64,000 nucleotides of DNA from JBMOOG01 sp049324535 (GTDB lineage Bacteria; Pseudomonadota; Alphaproteobacteria; Rhodobacterales; Rhodobacteraceae): positions 1-64,000 of the forward strand of contig JBMOOG010000020.1 of NCBI GenBank assembly GCA_049324535.1, in the 5' to 3' direction. Shown piece by piece: positions 52,532-60,496 of this stretch. Position 1 is the stretch's first letter. Every line of letters begins with the position of its first letter. Position numbers and translations under genes: made by a program. Below the pieces are notes generated by a model. It searched no databases. It was not told the DNA's origin and saw only the letters and a list, made by a program, of their open reading frames with translations.

Positions 52532-53291
52532 TGGTGAACCCGCCTTCCACCATCAAGAGCGCCCCGTTCACCATGGCCGAGGCGTCCGAGGCAAGGTAGA
52601 GCGCGGCATCCGCCACCTCGACCGGCTCGGCAAAGCGGCGGGCGGGCGTGGCGGCCCGGAACGGATCCCCCTTTTCCGGCGCACCCCAGACCTCGCGGCC
52701 CATGGGCGTCATCACCACGGTCGGGCAGATCGCATTGACCTGCACGTTGTGCCGCGCCCATTCCGCGCAGAGCGACTTGGTCAGCGCGTTCAGCCCGCCC
52801 TTGGACGCCGCATAGGCCGCATGGTCATCCAGCGCGATCACCCCGGTCTGGCTCGAGATGTTGATGATCTTGCCCCAGCGTTGGGCGATCATCGCCGGCG
52901 CAAGCGTGCGGGCCGTAAGGAAGGGTGCGCGAAGGTTCACCGCCATCATCCGGTCCCAGTCGGTGGTGGCGTAGTCGAGCGCCGGGCCGACCAGCGCGAT
53001 CCCGGCCGAGTTCACCAGGATGTCGATCGTGCCCCATTCGGCAAGCGCCCGCCGGCAGGCCTCGACCGGCTCGGTCGGGCTTTCCATCTCGGCCACCAGC
53101 GTCAGGCAGCGCCGACCCTGCGCCTGCACGGCATCGGCCGTGGCCGCAAGATCGGCCGTGTCGCGGCCCAGCGCGACGATGTCGGCGCCGGCTTCGGCGA
53201 AGACTCGGGCGATCTCGGCCCCGATGCCCTTGGAGGCCCCCGTGATCAGGGCCTTGCGGCCCGTCAGCGAAAAGCGGTCCTGCCAGCCCAT
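52524..53291 (-). CDS. SDR-family dehydrogenase (polyol/sugar type)
   Basis: 255-residue short-chain dehydrogenase. NAD(P) motif TGASKGIG (18-25), NNAG-like NSAG, Ser146/147, Tyr160 and Lys164 in YAASK. The first-loop sequence SLTGRKALITGAS resembles gluconate-5-dehydrogenase and threitol/ribitol dehydrogenases. Overlaps the HAD gene; 3-base gap from the SIS gene. Confidence 0.88.
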   Translation of the reverse strand: MGWQDRFSLTGRKALITGASKGIGAEIARVFAEAGADIVALGRDTADLAATADAVQAQGRRCLTLVAEMESPTEPVEACRRALAEWGTIDILVNSAGIALVGPALDYATTDWDRMMAVNLRAPFLTARTLAPAMIAQRWGKIINISSQTGVIALDDHAAYAASKGGLNALTKSLCAEWARHNVQVNAICPTVVMTPMGREVWGAPEKGDPFRAATPARRFAEPVEVADAALYLASDASAMVNGALLMVEGGFTSV

Positions 53292-53294
53292 CGG

Positions 53295-53855
53295 CTACTC
53301 CAGATTGGTATGGCGGGCGCGCATCGCCTGCGGATCGACCCCCAGACGGTCGCGGAGGTCAAGGATCAGAAGCTCGAAGGCCAGATACTGCGCCCCCTCG
53401 TAGAGCGAGCCCATCGGCAGGACAGAAGCTGCCGCCGCCCCCTGGTCGTTCGCCATGGTCTGCGCCGGAATCACCAGCACGCGGTCCGCTGCCGTGGGTG
53501 CGCTGCCCTGCGGCTGGGCGGTGACGCAGGCGACCCTCGCCCCCGCCGCGCGCGCCACACCGATCAACCCGTTCACGGTGGAAAAGCTGCCCGGTCCGGC
53601 GCTGACCATGAGAAGGTCGCCCTCGCCCACAGGCGGGCAGGACATGTCGCCCACGACATGCGCATCAAGCCCCAAGTGGTAAAGCCGCATCGCCAGCGCC
53701 CGCATCATCAGCCCCTCGCGGCCGACGCCATAGCAGACGATCCGGCGGGCCCTGGCCAACTCCTCGACCATTCCCGCCATCGCGGCGGGATCGACGGCGG
53801 CGACCGCATCGCGGATTTCACCGGCGGCGCGGGCGGAACGATCGGCAAGCGTCAT
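53295..53855 (-). CDS. SIS-domain sugar isomerase (HxlB-like)
   Basis: 186-residue single SIS domain. RRIVCYGVGREGLMMRALAMRLYHLGLDAHVVGD matches the phosphosugar-binding loop of 6-phospho-3-hexuloisomerases; VSAGPGSFSTV is the second phosphate loop. A 3-hexulose-6-P or other ketose-phosphate may be the substrate. No HxlA partner is in the window. Overlaps the dehydrogenase gene (ATGA). Confidence 0.8.
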   Translation of the reverse strand: MTLADRSARAAGEIRDAVAAVDPAAMAGMVEELARARRIVCYGVGREGLMMRALAMRLYHLGLDAHVVGDMSCPPVGEGDLLMVSAGPGSFSTVNGLIGVARAAGARVACVTAQPQGSAPTAADRVLVIPAQTMANDQGAAAASVLPMGSLYEGAQYLAFELLILDLRDRLGVDPQAMRARHTNLE

Positions 53856-55195
53856 GTTCCCACCTTGGTCTGTGCGGTCCGTGGAAGGGCGGCGGCGGCT
53901 GCCGGCTCAAGCAGCCCGACCTCGTCCAGAAGATCAAGCAGCGTGTAGCGGCTGCGCAGGAAGCGGGCCTTCAGGATCGTGCGGTAGAGGTAGGCCGGAT
54001 CGACGCCGATCTCGGCCGCCTCGACCGGCGCCCCGGCACGGGCGAGGTGATCGGCCATGCGCGCCGGCGCCCAGAGCTGCGCGCGCAACCGCCCGACCAC
54101 CTCGGGCCAGACCGTGCGCAGCCGCGCCAGCCGCGCCTGAAGCTCGGACCCCTCGACATGCTTGGCGCGGGTCTCTGCGATGGCACGCTCGGCGATTTCG
54201 CCGGGGCCGAACCGGTCGCGGATCTCGGCCTCCTTGGCGGGCAGTCGCGGCGCGGCCGCGGCACGACGCGCCGGGTCGAGCGACGGAAGATCCTGCGACA
54301 GGAGCCAGTCATACATCCGCAGAACCGCCATGGCGCCGACCGCGACGCAGGCCCCGTGGCTGACCCGCTCGCCGCCATGGTGCAGGTCGTCCATTTCCCA
54401 AAGATGCGCGATCTGGTGGTCTGCCCCCGACGCGGGGCGCGAGGAACCATGCGCCTCCATCGCCAGACCGACCAGCGTCAGACCGAGGAACAACCCCTCG
54501 ACCGCCGCGGGGTCGCCCGCCGCAATGCGGTCGGGCTGCGACAGCCACCCCGCCAGCCCGTCCTGCACCATCGGCCAGGCCACGCCGTCGATGGCTTCGA
54601 TGCCCAGCGCGTCGGCCAGAATCCAGTCACCCCCCGCCGGCACCTTTCCCGCAAGGTCGCCGTAGCCCCAGCCCGTCATCTCGGCCGGCGCGGCGGCGAT
54701 CACATCGAGGTCGGCAAGCAGGACCCTGGCCGGTCGGCAGGGGATGGTCTTCTTGAAACCCTTCTCCGACAGCGGCGCCCCGGCCGAGGTGTAGCCGTCC
54801 ATGCTGGCCGCCGTGGCCACGCACATGTAGGGAATGCCGGCCGTGAAGGCCGCGTGCTTGACGAGGTCGTTCATCACGCCCGAGCCGACGGCCACCGGCG
54901 TTTCCCCCGGACGCAGCGCGGCGCGCAGGGAATCGGCCAGCTCCACCGTGGGCTTCGGCCGGGGCCGGGCCGCAATCACGTGACGGCGCGTCGGAAGGCC
55001 CGCCGCCGCAAGCGCGGCTTCCGCCGCCTCGCCCGCCGCGCCCCAGCCGCGGTCGTCGGCCATCAGCACCACGGGACCGCCGAAATGGCGGGCGTAAAGC
55101 GCCCCAGCCTGTGCCAGCACCCCTCGGCCGATCACGACCTCGGCCACATTGGCCGAGCGCGCGACCGCCTCGCGGATCCGATCCTGCCCGCTCAT
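53852..55195 (-). CDS. AraM-type sn-glycerol-1-phosphate dehydrogenase family protein
   Basis: 447 residues in the iron-containing-ADH/AraM family. NAD-binding GSGVMNDLVKHAA, the ATAASMDGYTSAGAPL and GWGYGDLAGK (metal Asp) motifs, then metal His residues in GADHQIAHLWE and HHGGERVSHG. The family includes bacterial glycerol-1-P dehydrogenases, normally rare outside Bacillus and archaea. It sits in a polyol cluster, so a polyol-phosphate substrate is more likely than membrane lipid synthesis. ATG at 55195 overlaps the ABC gene stop. Confidence 0.85.
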   Translation of the reverse strand: MSGQDRIREAVARSANVAEVVIGRGVLAQAGALYARHFGGPVVLMADDRGWGAAGEAAEAALAAAGLPTRRHVIAARPRPKPTVELADSLRAALRPGETPVAVGSGVMNDLVKHAAFTAGIPYMCVATAASMDGYTSAGAPLSEKGFKKTIPCRPARVLLADLDVIAAAPAEMTGWGYGDLAGKVPAGGDWILADALGIEAIDGVAWPMVQDGLAGWLSQPDRIAAGDPAAVEGLFLGLTLVGLAMEAHGSSRPASGADHQIAHLWEMDDLHHGGERVSHGACVAVGAMAVLRMYDWLLSQDLPSLDPARRAAAAPRLPAKEAEIRDRFGPGEIAERAIAETRAKHVEGSELQARLARLRTVWPEVVGRLRAQLWAPARMADHLARAGAPVEAAEIGVDPAYLYRTILKARFLRSRYTLLDLLDEVGLLEPAAAAALPRTAQTKVGT

Positions 55196-56253
55196 GCCGC
55201 CACTCCGCCCGAGGCCAGCGTGCGCCCGTCGGCCGCGAAATGATGCTGGCGCTGCACCGGCAGATCCAGCCCGATCTCGGCCCCCTGATCCAGCGTGGTG
55301 TCGCCGTCGGCCCGGGCCACCAGCGTCTGACCGCCCGGCAGGCGGACATAGAGATAGGCGTCGCCCCCCAACGTCTCGGCAAGGGTCACGGTTGCGCCAA
55401 GCTGCCCCTGCCCCGCCGGGCGCAGCACCAGATGTTCCGGCCGGATCCCGAGCTTCACCGTGCCCGGCGGAGCCGCGCCCAGAGCCGTGCCATTGACCGT
55501 CGCGTGGCCGTCGCGCAGTTCGACGGCCAGGACGTTCATCGACGGCGCCCCGATGAAGCCGGCGACGAATTCGCTTGCCGGACGGTGATAGAGCTCCATC
55601 GGCGCGCCGACCTGCTCGATGCGGCCGGCGTTCAGCACCACGATCTTGTCGGCCATGGTCATCGCCTCGACCTGGTCGTGGGTGACGTAGATCATCGTGG
55701 CCTTCAGATCGCGGTGCAACGCCTCCAGCTCCACCCGCATCTGGACGCGCAGCTTGGCGTCGAGGTTCGACAGCGGTTCGTCGAACAGGAAGACCTTCGG
55801 CTCCTTCACGATGGCGCGGCCGATTGCGACACGCTGCCGCTGCCCGCCGGACAGTTGCCCCGGCTTGCGATCGAGATAGGGTTCCAGTTGCAGGATGCGG
55901 GCGGCCTCGGCGATGCGGCGCTTGCGCTCGGCTTCGGGGAAGTTGTTGACCTTCATTCCGAAATCCATGTTCTCGCGCACCGTCATGTGCGGATAGAGCG
56001 CATAGGACTGGAAGACCATCGCCACGTCCCGTTCGGACGGCGCGGCACGGGTCACGTCGCGGTCCCCGATGTGGATGGTGCCGCCGGAAATCTCCTCGAG
56101 CCCGGCGATCGAGCGCAGAAGCGTAGACTTGCCGCAGCCGGAGGGCCCGACGAAGACCACGAATTCGCCATCCTCGATAGTCAGCGACACCGAATGCAGC
56201 GCCTGTGCCGCGCCGTAGTGCTTGTTGACCTGGCTCAGCCGGACCTCGGCCAT
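55192..56253 (-). CDS. ABC transporter ATP-binding protein (UgpC/MalK type)
   Basis: 353 residues. Walker A GPSGCGKS (36-43), LSGGQRQRVAIGRA signature, Walker B VFLFDEPLSNLD, switch His in YVTHDQ; a C-terminal regulatory (OB-fold) domain follows at about 235-353, as in sugar importers. The start at 56253 gives MAEVRLSQVNKHYG. First gene of the minus-strand polyol operon; the importer's other parts are on the plus strand. Confidence 0.94.
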   Translation of the reverse strand: MAEVRLSQVNKHYGAAQALHSVSLTIEDGEFVVFVGPSGCGKSTLLRSIAGLEEISGGTIHIGDRDVTRAAPSERDVAMVFQSYALYPHMTVRENMDFGMKVNNFPEAERKRRIAEAARILQLEPYLDRKPGQLSGGQRQRVAIGRAIVKEPKVFLFDEPLSNLDAKLRVQMRVELEALHRDLKATMIYVTHDQVEAMTMADKIVVLNAGRIEQVGAPMELYHRPASEFVAGFIGAPSMNVLAVELRDGHATVNGTALGAAPPGTVKLGIRPEHLVLRPAGQGQLGATVTLAETLGGDAYLYVRLPGGQTLVARADGDTTLDQGAEIGLDLPVQRQHHFAADGRTLASGGVAA

Positions 56254-56294
56254 CGGCGCGTTCTCCCCCTGGTGCGGCGCGGTCCACTTTTTCG

Positions 56295-56324
56295 TTGACT
56301 CGCTGCCGAAGTCATACATTTATA
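56295..56324 (+). promoter_or_regulatory. Promoter of the binding-protein operon
   Basis: TTGACT (56295-56300), 18-base spacer, TTTATA (56319-56324). On the minus strand TTGTAA (56339-56334), 17 bases, TATGAC gives a second promoter for the ABC-ATPase operon. Both cross the operator at 56313-56330. Confidence 0.6.
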
Positions 56325-56330
56325 TGTATG
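56313..56330. promoter_or_regulatory. Palindromic operator between divergent polyol operons
   Basis: CATACAT-TTAT-ATGTATG: perfect 7-bp arms with a 4-base centre, AT-rich in otherwise GC-rich DNA. It overlaps -10 regions of both divergent promoters. The SorC-type regulator encoded at 59525 is the probable ligand. Confidence 0.65.
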
Positions 56331-56379
56331 GCGTTACAAATGCATGTCAACTGCGAAACGCCTACCAGGGAGGACCACC

Positions 56380-57720
56380 ATGAAATTCAGAAGCTGTGCG
56401 AGTGCGATAGCGCTTGCTTCGGCGGCCGCGCTGGCGCCGTCCGGACAGGCGGCAGCCTGGTCGCTCGAGGAGGCGGCCAAACCCTATGCCGGAACCACGC
56501 TCGACGTGATCTTCCTCGACCGTCCGGGCTACAACGCGGCCAAGCAGATGCTGCCCGAGTTCGAACAGAAGACCGGCATCAAGGTGAACATCACCACGGT
56601 GCCCTACGAGAACGCGCTGGGCGAACAGGTCCGCGATTTCGTCGCGGGCGGCGATCTCGACATCGCGCTGATCGACCTGGTCTGGATCGGCAACTTCGCC
56701 GAAAACGGCTGGATCGAACCGATCGAGACCTTCACCAAGAACCCGGAGCTGGCCGACCCCGATCTCGACATGGCCGACTTCTTCCCGCTGGTGGTCAATG
56801 CCTTCGGCGGCTGGAACGGCACGACCTACGGCCTGCCCTTCGACAACTATTCGGGTCTGCTGTTCTACAACTCCTGCATGCTGAAGGACGCCGGCTTCGA
56901 CGGCCCGCCCGAGACCTGGCAGGACGTGATGGATAAGTATGGCCCGGCCCTGACCAAGGACGGCAAATACGCCTACGCGCTGCAGTCGAAGCGCAACGAG
57001 ACCCAGTCGGCCGACAGCTTTGCCCGGTTCCTGTGGCCGTTCGGCGGATCGTTCCTGACCAAGGACTTCAAGTCGAACCTCAACTCGCCGGAAAGCCAGG
57101 CCGGGCTGAACTTCCGGCAGGATCTGATGAAGTTCATGCCGCCGGGCATCGTCGCCTATGACCATGCCGAGGCGGTGAACGCGCTGGCGCAGGGCGACGT
57201 GGCCTTCATCACCGAATGGTCGGCCTTCTATTCGACGCTGATGGACCCGAACACGTCGAAGGTGGCCGACTGCCTGGCCGTCGCGCCGGAACCGAAGGGA
57301 CCGGCCGGCCGCAAGCCCGCGCTGGGCGGCTTCTCGCTTGCCGTCGCGACCCAGGCCGATGATGCGGAAAAGGCCGCGGGCTGGCTCTTCATCCAGTGGG
57401 TGACCTCGAAGGCCAACGCCGGGAAGTATCTCGAACTGGGCGGCGTGCCCGCGCGCCAGTCGGCCTATGCCGACCCGGCTCTGGCCGAGAAGTACAAGTT
57501 CATCCCGGCGCTGGTCGAAAGCTGGCAGGACGGCGTTCCGGAATTCCGGCCGCGCTTCGCCGAATGGCCCGAGATCACCGAGATCGTGCAGGAATGGGGC
57601 ACCAAGATGATGCTGGGAGAAGTCAGCGTCGAAGAAGGTGCCAGGACCATCGGCGCCAAGATGGAAGACGTGCTGAAGGCCGCCGGCTACTACGACGGCA
57701 AGAAGCCGCTGGTGCAATAG
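56380..57720 (+). CDS. ABC sugar/polyol-binding protein
   Basis: 446-residue periplasmic solute-binding protein (family 1). Signal peptide MKFRSCASAIALASAAALAP, then LDVIFLDRPGYNAAKQMLPEF, VWIGNFAENGWIEPIE, YGLPFDNYSGLLFYN and SKANAGKYLELGGVPARQSAY, typical of sugar- or polyol-binding proteins. AGGGAGG precedes the ATG. It heads the plus-strand operon. Confidence 0.93.
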   Translation: MKFRSCASAIALASAAALAPSGQAAAWSLEEAAKPYAGTTLDVIFLDRPGYNAAKQMLPEFEQKTGIKVNITTVPYENALGEQVRDFVAGGDLDIALIDLVWIGNFAENGWIEPIETFTKNPELADPDLDMADFFPLVVNAFGGWNGTTYGLPFDNYSGLLFYNSCMLKDAGFDGPPETWQDVMDKYGPALTKDGKYAYALQSKRNETQSADSFARFLWPFGGSFLTKDFKSNLNSPESQAGLNFRQDLMKFMPPGIVAYDHAEAVNALAQGDVAFITEWSAFYSTLMDPNTSKVADCLAVAPEPKGPAGRKPALGGFSLAVATQADDAEKAAGWLFIQWVTSKANAGKYLELGGVPARQSAYADPALAEKYKFIPALVESWQDGVPEFRPRFAEWPEITEIVQEWGTKMMLGEVSVEEGARTIGAKMEDVLKAAGYYDGKKPLVQ

Positions 57721-57757
57721 ACGGATCTCCCGAGGGGTTGTGACGACCCCGATCCCT

Positions 57758-57788
57758 GTCCCTCCGGTCGCCGCATGGCCGGGGGGAC
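57758..57788 (+). other. Hairpin between the binding-protein and permease genes
   Basis: GTCCCTCCGG (57758-57767) pairs with CCGGGGGGAC (57779-57788), 10 bp with one G-T, loop of 11 bases. Without a T-run it is more likely an mRNA-stabilising or attenuating structure that keeps binding-protein mRNA more abundant than permease mRNA. Confidence 0.55.
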
Positions 57789-57809
57789 CTCTTCCCGACG
57801 GAGCCCGCC

Positions 57810-58688
57810 ATGATCGCCCGCGTCAAGCGCCGCACCATCCTTGCCTTTCTCGGCCCGGCCGTCCTGGCACTTGCCCTCGTCGGGATCGCCCCACTGCTCT
57901 ATGCGGTCTGGAAAAGCCTGCACTACTTCAACCTGACCAAGCTCGCGCAGCAGAAGTTCGTCGGTCTGGACAATTACGCCTCGGTGCTGAGCGATCCGGT
58001 CTTCTGGCAGGCCATGGGGCGGACGGCGCTGCTCTTCGCCGTGGCGGTGCCGATCGAGATCGTGCTCGGCCTTGTCATCGCGCTGGTGCTGCACCGGCCG
58101 GGCCTCGGCTTCTGGAAGACGCTGACCCGGCTGACGCTGGTGCTGCCCATGGCCACGACCTATGCCGTGGTGGGCCTTCTGGCGCAGGTGATGCTGAACC
58201 AGAAATACGGTGTCGTGAACCAGATTCTGGGCTGGCTCGGCGTGGATGCGATCAATTTTATCGGCGACCCTACAAATGCATTCATCGCCGTCGTCCTGTG
58301 GGACATCTGGCAGTGGACACCCTTCGTCGCGCTGGTCCTGCTGGCGGGACTGTCCACCGTTCCGCCCGAGATCGAAGAGGCCGCGAGGCTCGAGACGAAA
58401 TCCGGCTGGACCGTCCTGCGCCATGTCCAGCTGCCCTTCCTGGTGCCCAGCCTTGTCGCCGTGCTGATCCTGCGCACCGCCGACACGCTGAAGCTCTTCG
58501 ACATGCCCTTCACTATGACACGCGGCGGGCCCGGCTCGGCCACCGAGTTCATCGCCGTCCTGATCGAACGGGTCGGCAACCGCCAGTTCGACATCGGCAT
58601 GGCCGCGGCGCAGTCGATCATCATGCTGGCGATCACCATCGTGCTTGCCCGCATCTACATCCGGCTGTTCTACCGCGAGGTCCGCTGA
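57810..58688 (+). CDS. ABC permease 1
   Basis: 292-residue sugar ABC permease (MalF type) with six hydrophobic segments; EAA loop EIEEAARLETKSGWTVLRHVQLP. Followed one base after its stop by permease 2. Confidence 0.93.
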   Translation: MIARVKRRTILAFLGPAVLALALVGIAPLLYAVWKSLHYFNLTKLAQQKFVGLDNYASVLSDPVFWQAMGRTALLFAVAVPIEIVLGLVIALVLHRPGLGFWKTLTRLTLVLPMATTYAVVGLLAQVMLNQKYGVVNQILGWLGVDAINFIGDPTNAFIAVVLWDIWQWTPFVALVLLAGLSTVPPEIEEAARLETKSGWTVLRHVQLPFLVPSLVAVLILRTADTLKLFDMPFTMTRGGPGSATEFIAVLIERVGNRQFDIGMAAAQSIIMLAITIVLARIYIRLFYREVR

Positions 58689-58689
58689 C

Positions 58690-59517
58690 ATGGCCGCCCC
58701 TGTCCGCCGCCGTCATCTGTGGGGCGAAGGCGCCCTGCTGCTTGTGATCGGGCTGTTCTGCGTCTTTCCCTTCTACTGGATGGTGACGACCAGCCTGAAG
58801 ACCCAGGTCGTCGCGCTGGAATCGCCTCCGGCCTGGTGGTTCACGCCGACTCTCGCGAACTACTGGGAGGTGCTGTTCGTGGACAAGGTCGGCCCGGCCC
58901 TGATCAACTCGATCATCGTCGCGGTCTGCACCACGGCCCTTGCCGTCGGTCTGGGAACGCCGGCCGCCTATGCGCTGGCCCGTTTCGAGTTCCGGGGCAA
59001 GCGCGACCTGTGGTTCTGGTTCATCACCAACCGCTTCGTCTCGCCGGTCGTCCTGGCCTTTCCGGTGTTCCTGATCGCGCGGGAGACCGGCCTGCGCGAC
59101 ACGCATCTGGCGCTGATCCTCATGTATCTGACCTTCACCCTGCCGATCGTGATCTGGATCTGCACCGATCAGTTCCGCTCGATCCCGACCGAGCTCGACG
59201 AGGCCGCGACGCTCGAGGGCGCGAGCCAGTGGCGCATCTTCCGGTCGATCTGCCTGCCGCTGGCCATGCCGGGGGTGGCGGTCAGCGCCATCCTTTCCTT
59301 CATCTTCTCCTGGAACGAGCTGCTTTTCGCCTACATCCTGGCGCCCAAGGCCGCCAAGACCGCCCCCGCGATGGCCGTGACCTTCATGGAGGGGTATGAC
59401 GTGCCCTACGGCAAGATCATGGCGACCTCGACGCTGATCGTCGTTCCCGTATTGATCTTTGCCCTGCTGGCCTCGAAACACCTCGTGCGGGGCCTGACGA
59501 TGGGCGCGGTGAAATAG
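58690..59517 (+). CDS. ABC permease 2
   Basis: 275-residue MalG-type permease with six hydrophobic segments; EAA loop ELDEAATLEGASQWRIFRSICLP. ATG at 58690 lies 1 base after the stop of permease 1. Confidence 0.93.
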   Translation: MAAPVRRRHLWGEGALLLVIGLFCVFPFYWMVTTSLKTQVVALESPPAWWFTPTLANYWEVLFVDKVGPALINSIIVAVCTTALAVGLGTPAAYALARFEFRGKRDLWFWFITNRFVSPVVLAFPVFLIARETGLRDTHLALILMYLTFTLPIVIWICTDQFRSIPTELDEAATLEGASQWRIFRSICLPLAMPGVAVSAILSFIFSWNELLFAYILAPKAAKTAPAMAVTFMEGYDVPYGKIMATSTLIVVPVLIFALLASKHLVRGLTMGAVK

Positions 59518-59524
59518 GGGATCC

Positions 59525-60496
59525 ATGGCGCGTGCACCGAAGCTTCCGCAGATCGACACCGAAGAGCGCTTCCTCGCGCAGGTCGCCTGGGCCTACCATG
59601 TCGAAGGGCTGACGCAGGAAAAGGTCGCCGAAAAGCTGGGCGCCACGCGGCTGCGCGTGAACAAGGCCCTGTCCGAGGCCCGGACGCGCGGGTTGGTGCG
59701 GATCACCTTCAACACCGCCTTCGCCGCCTGCGCCGAGCTGGAGGCCGCGCTGTGCGCCCGCTTCGGCGTCCGCAAGGCCTATGTCGCTCCGACGCCGACG
59801 GACCAGCGCGACGTCCAGATGATCACCGGCGCGGCTCTGGGCAACCTTCTGTCCGAGGTGCTGGCCGACCCGAAGGTGCGGCTCTTCGGCATGTCCTGGG
59901 GCGGCACGCTGAACATCGCGACCCGCTTCGTCGCGGCGATGGAACGCCCGGATCTGGAGGTGATCTCGGTCATGGGCGGGCTGACCCGCGGCTCCGATCT
60001 CAACAGCTTCGAGATCACCACGCGGCTGGCCGATCTGATCGGGTCCCAGCACAGCTACTTCACCGCGCCGCTTTACGCCGGCAGCCGGGAAAGCCGCGAC
60101 ACGATCATGCAGCTCGACGTGTTCCGCGACATCCTGGCCAAGCTGAGAGCGGTCGATGCGCTGGCGATGGCCGCCGGCGACATCTCGAAGCGGTCGCTTC
60201 TGATGCGGGACGGACTGCCTTCCGACACCACGATGGAGGAACTGGTCGCGCTGGGCGCGGTGGGCGACGTGCTCGGCACCGTGATCGATGCCGAGGGGCG
60301 TCCGATCGCGCATCCGATCAACGAACGGGTCATCGGCATCGGACTCGACGACCTTGGCCCGATCCCGAACGTCATCCTGGCCGCGGGCGGGCCGCACAAG
60401 GTGGCGATCGTGCGCGCCGTGCTGAGGCGGGGCGTCGTGAACACGCTGGTCACCGACGAGGCCACCGCCCGCGCGCTGCTGGAGCGCAACGGATGA
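59525..60496 (+). CDS. SorC-family transcriptional regulator
   Basis: 323-residue regulator. N-terminal helix-turn-helix VEGLTQEKVAEKLGATRLRVNKALSEARTRGLV (about 22-54), then a sugar-phosphate-binding domain related to glucosamine-6-P isomerases (SVMGGLTRGSDLNSFEITTRLADLIG; AAGGPHKVAIVRAVLRRGVVNTLVTDEATAR). Relatives include EryD and DeoR-like sorbitol regulators. It probably controls the divergent operons through the palindrome at 56313. 4-base overlap with the kinase gene. Confidence 0.9.
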   Translation: MARAPKLPQIDTEERFLAQVAWAYHVEGLTQEKVAEKLGATRLRVNKALSEARTRGLVRITFNTAFAACAELEAALCARFGVRKAYVAPTPTDQRDVQMITGAALGNLLSEVLADPKVRLFGMSWGGTLNIATRFVAAMERPDLEVISVMGGLTRGSDLNSFEITTRLADLIGSQHSYFTAPLYAGSRESRDTIMQLDVFRDILAKLRAVDALAMAAGDISKRSLLMRDGLPSDTTMEELVALGAVGDVLGTVIDAEGRPIAHPINERVIGIGLDDLGPIPNVILAAGGPHKVAIVRAVLRRGVVNTLVTDEATARALLERNG

